A stretch of DNA of 64,000 bases. Source: CAZIFG01 sp964539135 (GTDB taxonomy: Bacteria; Margulisbacteria; Marinamargulisbacteria; GCA-2716485; CAZIFG01). The DNA is taken from contig CAZIFG010000005.1 of the NCBI GenBank assembly GCA_964539135.1, positions 26,071 to 90,070 on the forward strand, given 5' to 3'. The first letter of the stretch is position 1. Every line of letters starts with the position of its first letter. Positions 61,367 through 64,000 of the stretch are shown here, one piece after another. A program made the position numbers and the translations under genes. Under the pieces are notes generated by a model. The model saw only the letters and a program-made list of their open reading frames with translations. It was not told where the DNA came from and did no database searches.

Positions 61367-62059
61367 ATGCAAGATTCAGAAGACACATCAGTCCTGTTTT
61401 TCGTTTCTCTAAGCGATTTGGTGATGCTCTTATTGATATTTTTTATTTATTTGTATTCCATTTCAACCATTGACGCTGAGAAATTTGCCCAAACAGCTGA
61501 AGCCTTGTCATCAAATCCAAAAACAACCAAGGACATTGTGAAGGAAATTGTAGAGAAGCAAAAAGAAGTAACCAAAATGTCCACGGAAATACAGACGTAT
61601 TTGAAAGAGCAAGAATTAGAAAATGTGGTATCGGTTCAGTTGATTAATCAAGAATTGGTCCTTAATTTAGGCGATTCTCTGTTATTTGATGTGGGTTCAG
61701 CAGAACTCAAACCGAAAGCCCAAGAAGTATTACGCAATATTGGTAAAAAATTCTTAACCTCTAAAAATGACATCATTGTAGAAGGATATACAGATGATGT
61801 GCCCATTAATACCTTTCAGTTCCCTTCAAACTGGGAGCTTTCTTCTGCAAGGGCATCCTCTGTGGTGCGATATTTAATGACAATGGGCATTGAAGGTGCG
61901 CGATTTACAGCCGTGGGATACGATCAATATTATCCTGTAAAGCCAAATAATTCAGCTGAGAATAGAGCAAAGAATCGTCGTGTTAAAATCACGCTAAAAC
62001 CCAGCAGAAGCGAAAGAGCCTTAGAAAAAGATTCTAAAGCCATTGTAAATAATAAATAG
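61367..62059 (+). CDS. motB: MotB-type stator protein
   Basis: About 230 aa from ATG 61367, which has AGGG 8 nt upstream. A longer form from ATG 61322 overlaps motA and adds a Lys-rich N-terminus with no ribosome site. In the longer form the channel aspartate of SLSDLVMLLLIFF would be residue 32, as in E. coli MotB. After the single helix comes a linker, then an OmpA-like peptidoglycan-binding domain (about 135-230) with LLFDVGSAELKPKAQEVL, VEGYTDD, NWELSSARA and NRAKNRRVKI. It anchors the stator to the cell wall. It ends the operon, followed by a shared terminator with rho. Confidence 0.94.
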   Translation: MQDSEDTSVLFFVSLSDLVMLLLIFFIYLYSISTIDAEKFAQTAEALSSNPKTTKDIVKEIVEKQKEVTKMSTEIQTYLKEQELENVVSVQLINQELVLNLGDSLLFDVGSAELKPKAQEVLRNIGKKFLTSKNDIIVEGYTDDVPINTFQFPSNWELSSARASSVVRYLMTMGIEGARFTAVGYDQYYPVKPNNSAENRAKNRRVKITLKPSRSERALEKDSKAIVNNK

Positions 62060-62071
62060 CCCCCCTTCAGG

Positions 62072-62092
62072 CTCCCTTAATAGCTAAGGGAG
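62072..62092. terminator. Bidirectional hairpin between motB and rho
   Basis: CTCCCTTA (62072-62079) pairs perfectly with TAAGGGAG (62085-62092) around a 5-nt loop, between convergent motB and rho. There is no long T-run on either strand. Confidence 0.65.
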
Positions 62093-62108
62093 GGAAAGGG
62101 AAAGAGGC

Positions 62109-63434
62109 CTATAGAAAAATAGGCGAATCAAAAAACTCTTTATTCGAGTTCGTTTGCATCAAGAGTTTAATCAATTCTTCTGCAGAGCTTTCACTATCTA
62201 TATTTTTTCTCAAGAGGTAGGATTTTTTCAGATGGGCCTCGCTAATGAGAAGTTCTTCCTTACGAGTACCTGAATTAAGGACATCAATCGCAGGGAAAAT
62301 ACGTTTATTGGCCAAATTGCGATCCAAATGAAGCTCCATATTCCCAGTACCTTTGAACTCTTCATAAATGATATCATCCATACGAGAACCCGTATCGACG
62401 AGCGCTGTGGCAATAATCGTTAAACTACCGCCATTTTCAATGTTTCGAGCACCACCAAAAAAACGTTTAGGCTTATGAAGCGAGCTGGGATCCAATCCAC
62501 CGCTTAAGGTACGGCCAGAGGGAGAGACAACCAAATTATAGGCGCGAGCAAGTCGTGTGATAGAGTCCAACAAGATAAGAACATCTTTACCAGATTCAAC
62601 AAGACGTTTGGCGCTTTCAAGTACCAGTTCAGACACACGCACATGCTGTTCTGGCGGTTCATCAAAGGTAGAGTAAATGACCTCTCCACGAACAGAACGT
62701 TGCATATCAGTTACCTCTTCAGGTCTTTCATCAATAAGGAGGACTTTAATATGAACATCGGGGTGATTGACACTGATGCTATTTGCAATATCTTTAATGA
62801 TAGACGTTTTACCTGCTTTAGGCGGAGAAACAATAAGGGCACGCTGGCCACGTCCAATAGGGGAAAGCATATCAATAATACGGCCTGAAATGGGCGTTTT
62901 ACCCCGTTCCATAACAAATTGCTGATCGGGATAAATAGGCGTTAAATTGGAAAACCGAGGCCGAGTTTTAATATGCTCCGGCGATTCCCAATTAATGGCT
63001 TCTACTTTTAAAAGGGAGAAATATCGTTCCCCTTCTTTGGGGGGACGAACTTGTCCAGAAACAGTATCTCCAGCGCCCAAAGAAAAGCGACGAATTTGAG
63101 TTTGAGACACATAAATATCATCTTGTCCTGGGAGGTAATTTTTAGTGCGTAAAAAGCCATAACCATCAGGAAGGAGTTCTAGAACCCCTACGGCAAAAAT
63201 CAGACCATTTTGTTCCGTTTTATATTTGAGCAATTGAAAAATAATTTCAGATCTTGGAAGGCTTTTATTAACAGGAAGTTTAAAAGAGTCGGCCATAGCA
63301 AAAAGGGCATCTTGAGAGGCTTGTTGAAGTTCTGAAATATTGATACCATGATCCTCTTCTTGTAAGACAGCTTCTTCTTCTTTGGTTTTATTTTTTCGCT
63401 TTTCTGTTGCCATAACTCTAGTTCCTTTACTCAT
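62109..63434 (-). CDS. rho: Transcription termination factor Rho
   Basis: A 441-aa hexameric RNA helicase that ends transcription. The N-terminal region has a helical Rho_N part (DALFAMADSFKLPVNKSLPRSEI) and the cold-shock-like RNA-binding domain (DGYGFLRTKNYLPGQDDIYVS). The ATPase core has GRGQRALIVSPPKAGKTS (Walker A), VLLIDERPEEVTDMQRSV (Walker B), DSITRLARAYN and the Q-loop/R-loop region. GAGGAG lies 8 nt before ATG 63434. A candidate promoter and an attenuator-like hairpin lie in its leader. The C-terminus ends normally. Confidence 0.97.
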   Translation of the reverse strand: MSKGTRVMATEKRKNKTKEEEAVLQEEDHGINISELQQASQDALFAMADSFKLPVNKSLPRSEIIFQLLKYKTEQNGLIFAVGVLELLPDGYGFLRTKNYLPGQDDIYVSQTQIRRFSLGAGDTVSGQVRPPKEGERYFSLLKVEAINWESPEHIKTRPRFSNLTPIYPDQQFVMERGKTPISGRIIDMLSPIGRGQRALIVSPPKAGKTSIIKDIANSISVNHPDVHIKVLLIDERPEEVTDMQRSVRGEVIYSTFDEPPEQHVRVSELVLESAKRLVESGKDVLILLDSITRLARAYNLVVSPSGRTLSGGLDPSSLHKPKRFFGGARNIENGGSLTIIATALVDTGSRMDDIIYEEFKGTGNMELHLDRNLANKRIFPAIDVLNSGTRKEELLISEAHLKKSYLLRKNIDSESSAEELIKLLMQTNSNKEFFDSPIFL

Positions 63435-63525
63435 GGGAGTACTCCTCTATATACGTCTTTTTTTAAGATTAAAAGCGTAAAATAATAATATGCATAATTT
63501 GGATTTGGAAAATCTAACATAAAGA

Positions 63526-63552
63526 AAAAAACAAGGAGTCTTAAACAGACTC
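63526..63552 (-). terminator. Attenuator-like hairpin in the rho leader
   Basis: On the minus strand GAGTC and GACTC (63548-63552 and 63536-63540) pair around a 7-nt loop and are followed by CTTGTTTTTTTC, the shape of an intrinsic terminator. It lies about 100 nt upstream of the rho start and downstream of the candidate promoter. Confidence 0.45.
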
Positions 63553-63596
63553 AGCATGTTTAATTTTTATGAAATATCTTAAAAATGTCCCCTTTG

Positions 63597-63624
63597 TAGA
63601 TAAAATTTCCTAAAACAAGTCTAA
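63597..63624 (-). promoter_or_regulatory. Candidate rho promoter
   Basis: On the minus strand TTAGAC, a 16-bp spacer and TATCTA. A transcript from it would carry a leader of about 155 nt that includes the attenuator-like hairpin. Confidence 0.4.
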
Positions 63625-63716
63625 CACATAAGTTTACGACGCTTCAAGGCTTATTAAAGAAACAGAAAGTGATGGGAGTAATTTATAAAAAATAAATGTC
63701 TTTCTAGACAATAGGA

Positions 63717-63746
63717 TTGCACACCAGATAAGCCCTATGATAAAAT
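63717..63746 (+). promoter_or_regulatory. Promoter of tRNA-Thr/tuf
   Basis: TTGCAC (63717-63722), an 18-bp spacer and TAAAAT (63741-63746), about 45 nt before the tRNA. Confidence 0.5.
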
Positions 63747-63790
63747 CGTAAAACCTTTGGTTGAGTATGGTTAAAATACTCTTTCATTGA

Positions 63791-63866
63791 GCTCCTGTAG
63801 CTCAGTAGGTAGAGCGCTTCCATGGTAAGGAAGAGGTCACCGGTTCAAATCCGGTCGGGAGCTCCA
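63791..63866 (+). tRNA. tRNA-Thr (GGT anticodon)
   Basis: 76 nt. The acceptor stem GCTCCTG pairs with CGGGAGC, the D-arm has AGTAGGT, the anticodon loop is ATGGTAA (GGT, threonine), the T-arm has GTTCAAAT, and the CCA is encoded. It lies 79 bp before tuf, the widespread tRNA-Thr-tuf arrangement. Confidence 0.97.
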
Positions 63867-63945
63867 GTTTTAAGGGTTTATAAGTAAGAAACGCACTTCA
63901 GAAATGAAGACAGTGGTAAATTAAGAGATAAGAAGGAGACCATTT

Positions 63946-64000
63946 ATGGCAAAAGAAAAATTTGAGCGGAAGAAACCGCACGTTAATATTGGAACAATCG
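63946..64000 (+). CDS. tuf: Elongation factor Tu, N-terminal start (cut by window edge)
   Basis: The first 18 codons of EF-Tu, the GTPase that brings aminoacyl-tRNA to the ribosome. The start MAKEKFERKKPHVNIGTI is diagnostic. AAGGAG lies about 8 nt upstream of ATG 63946. It is preceded by tRNA-Thr, as in many tuf operons, and the rest lies outside the window. Confidence 0.95.
   Translation, partial: MAKEKFERKKPHVNIGTI

Larger units (their letters stand above)
63435..63790. other. Intergenic region between rho and tRNA-Thr
   Basis: 356 bp, AT-rich, with no convincing gene on either strand. On the minus strand it holds a possible rho promoter and a hairpin. On the plus strand it holds the tRNA-Thr promoter. 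Otherwise nothing clear is seen. Confidence 0.7.

Noticed and set aside
60580..62059. MotA/MotB as a Zorya-type defence system
   Set aside because: MotA lacks the long cytoplasmic tail of ZorA, and the neighbours are FliF-FliG and a TPR/SPOR protein, with no Zorya nuclease or helicase genes.

Overview
The window is a gene-dense stretch of bacterial chromosome with low-to-moderate GC and nothing that looks like phage or an insertion sequence. It suggests a Gram-negative, non-model lineage: there are outer-membrane beta-barrel and FlgD-Ig/PorV-type surface proteins, flagellar-family proteins, a C5 (glutamyl-tRNA) tetrapyrrole pathway and a GlmU-like protein of the type best known from Bacteroidota. 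Several housekeeping proteins are shortened or altered (GlmU, HemA, UvrC). A candidate phylum such as Margulisbacteria would fit, but the taxonomic call is a guess.

Layout. 1-2.9 kb: a probable glucose-6-phosphate isomerase (cut by the window edge), a GlmU-family protein, a small membrane protein, lepB and thiS. 3-8.4 kb: gyrB, gyrA, a FnIII lipoprotein and tRNA-Gly. 8.4-28.4 kb, minus strand: a compact operon led by one uninterrupted 5,563-codon gene whose N-terminus carries a LapG/BTLCP-like cysteine protease domain, followed by four small genes. 28.5-35.6 kb, plus strand: seven tightly packed genes of mostly unknown function, the last a flagellar hook/rod-family protein. 35.6-38 kb: an interspersed palindromic element, hpf, a truncated glmU and a FlgD-Ig protein. 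38-48 kb: a PorV-like barrel, a 2,705-aa repetitive adhesin-like protein and a small exported protein. 48-52 kb: rpsF-ssb-ssb2-rpsR-rplI-uvrC. 52-57.9 kb: an M23 peptidase and hemA-hemC-cobA/hemD-hemL. 57.9-62 kb: a four-gene operon for a stripped-down rotary motor (TPR/SPOR protein, FliF-FliG fusion, MotA, MotB). 62-64 kb: rho, tRNA-Thr and the start of tuf.

Three things stand out. (1) The motor operon encodes a rotor in which only the last periplasmic ring-building module and membrane helix of FliF are fused to FliG, next to its own MotA/MotB. This looks like a rotary motor without the export-gate part of the flagellar base. (2) A roughly 140-bp element with 19-nt terminal inverted repeats occurs between genes (35.6 kb) and in frame inside uvrC (50.6 kb), with a lone arm at 27.8 kb. 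Its arms co-vary, and both full copies keep the same open frame, as in Rickettsia palindromic elements. (3) The giant gene and its divergent neighbours form a roughly 27-kb accessory-looking locus tied to a flagellar-type protein. It may be an undescribed secretion or surface machine built around a giant protein.
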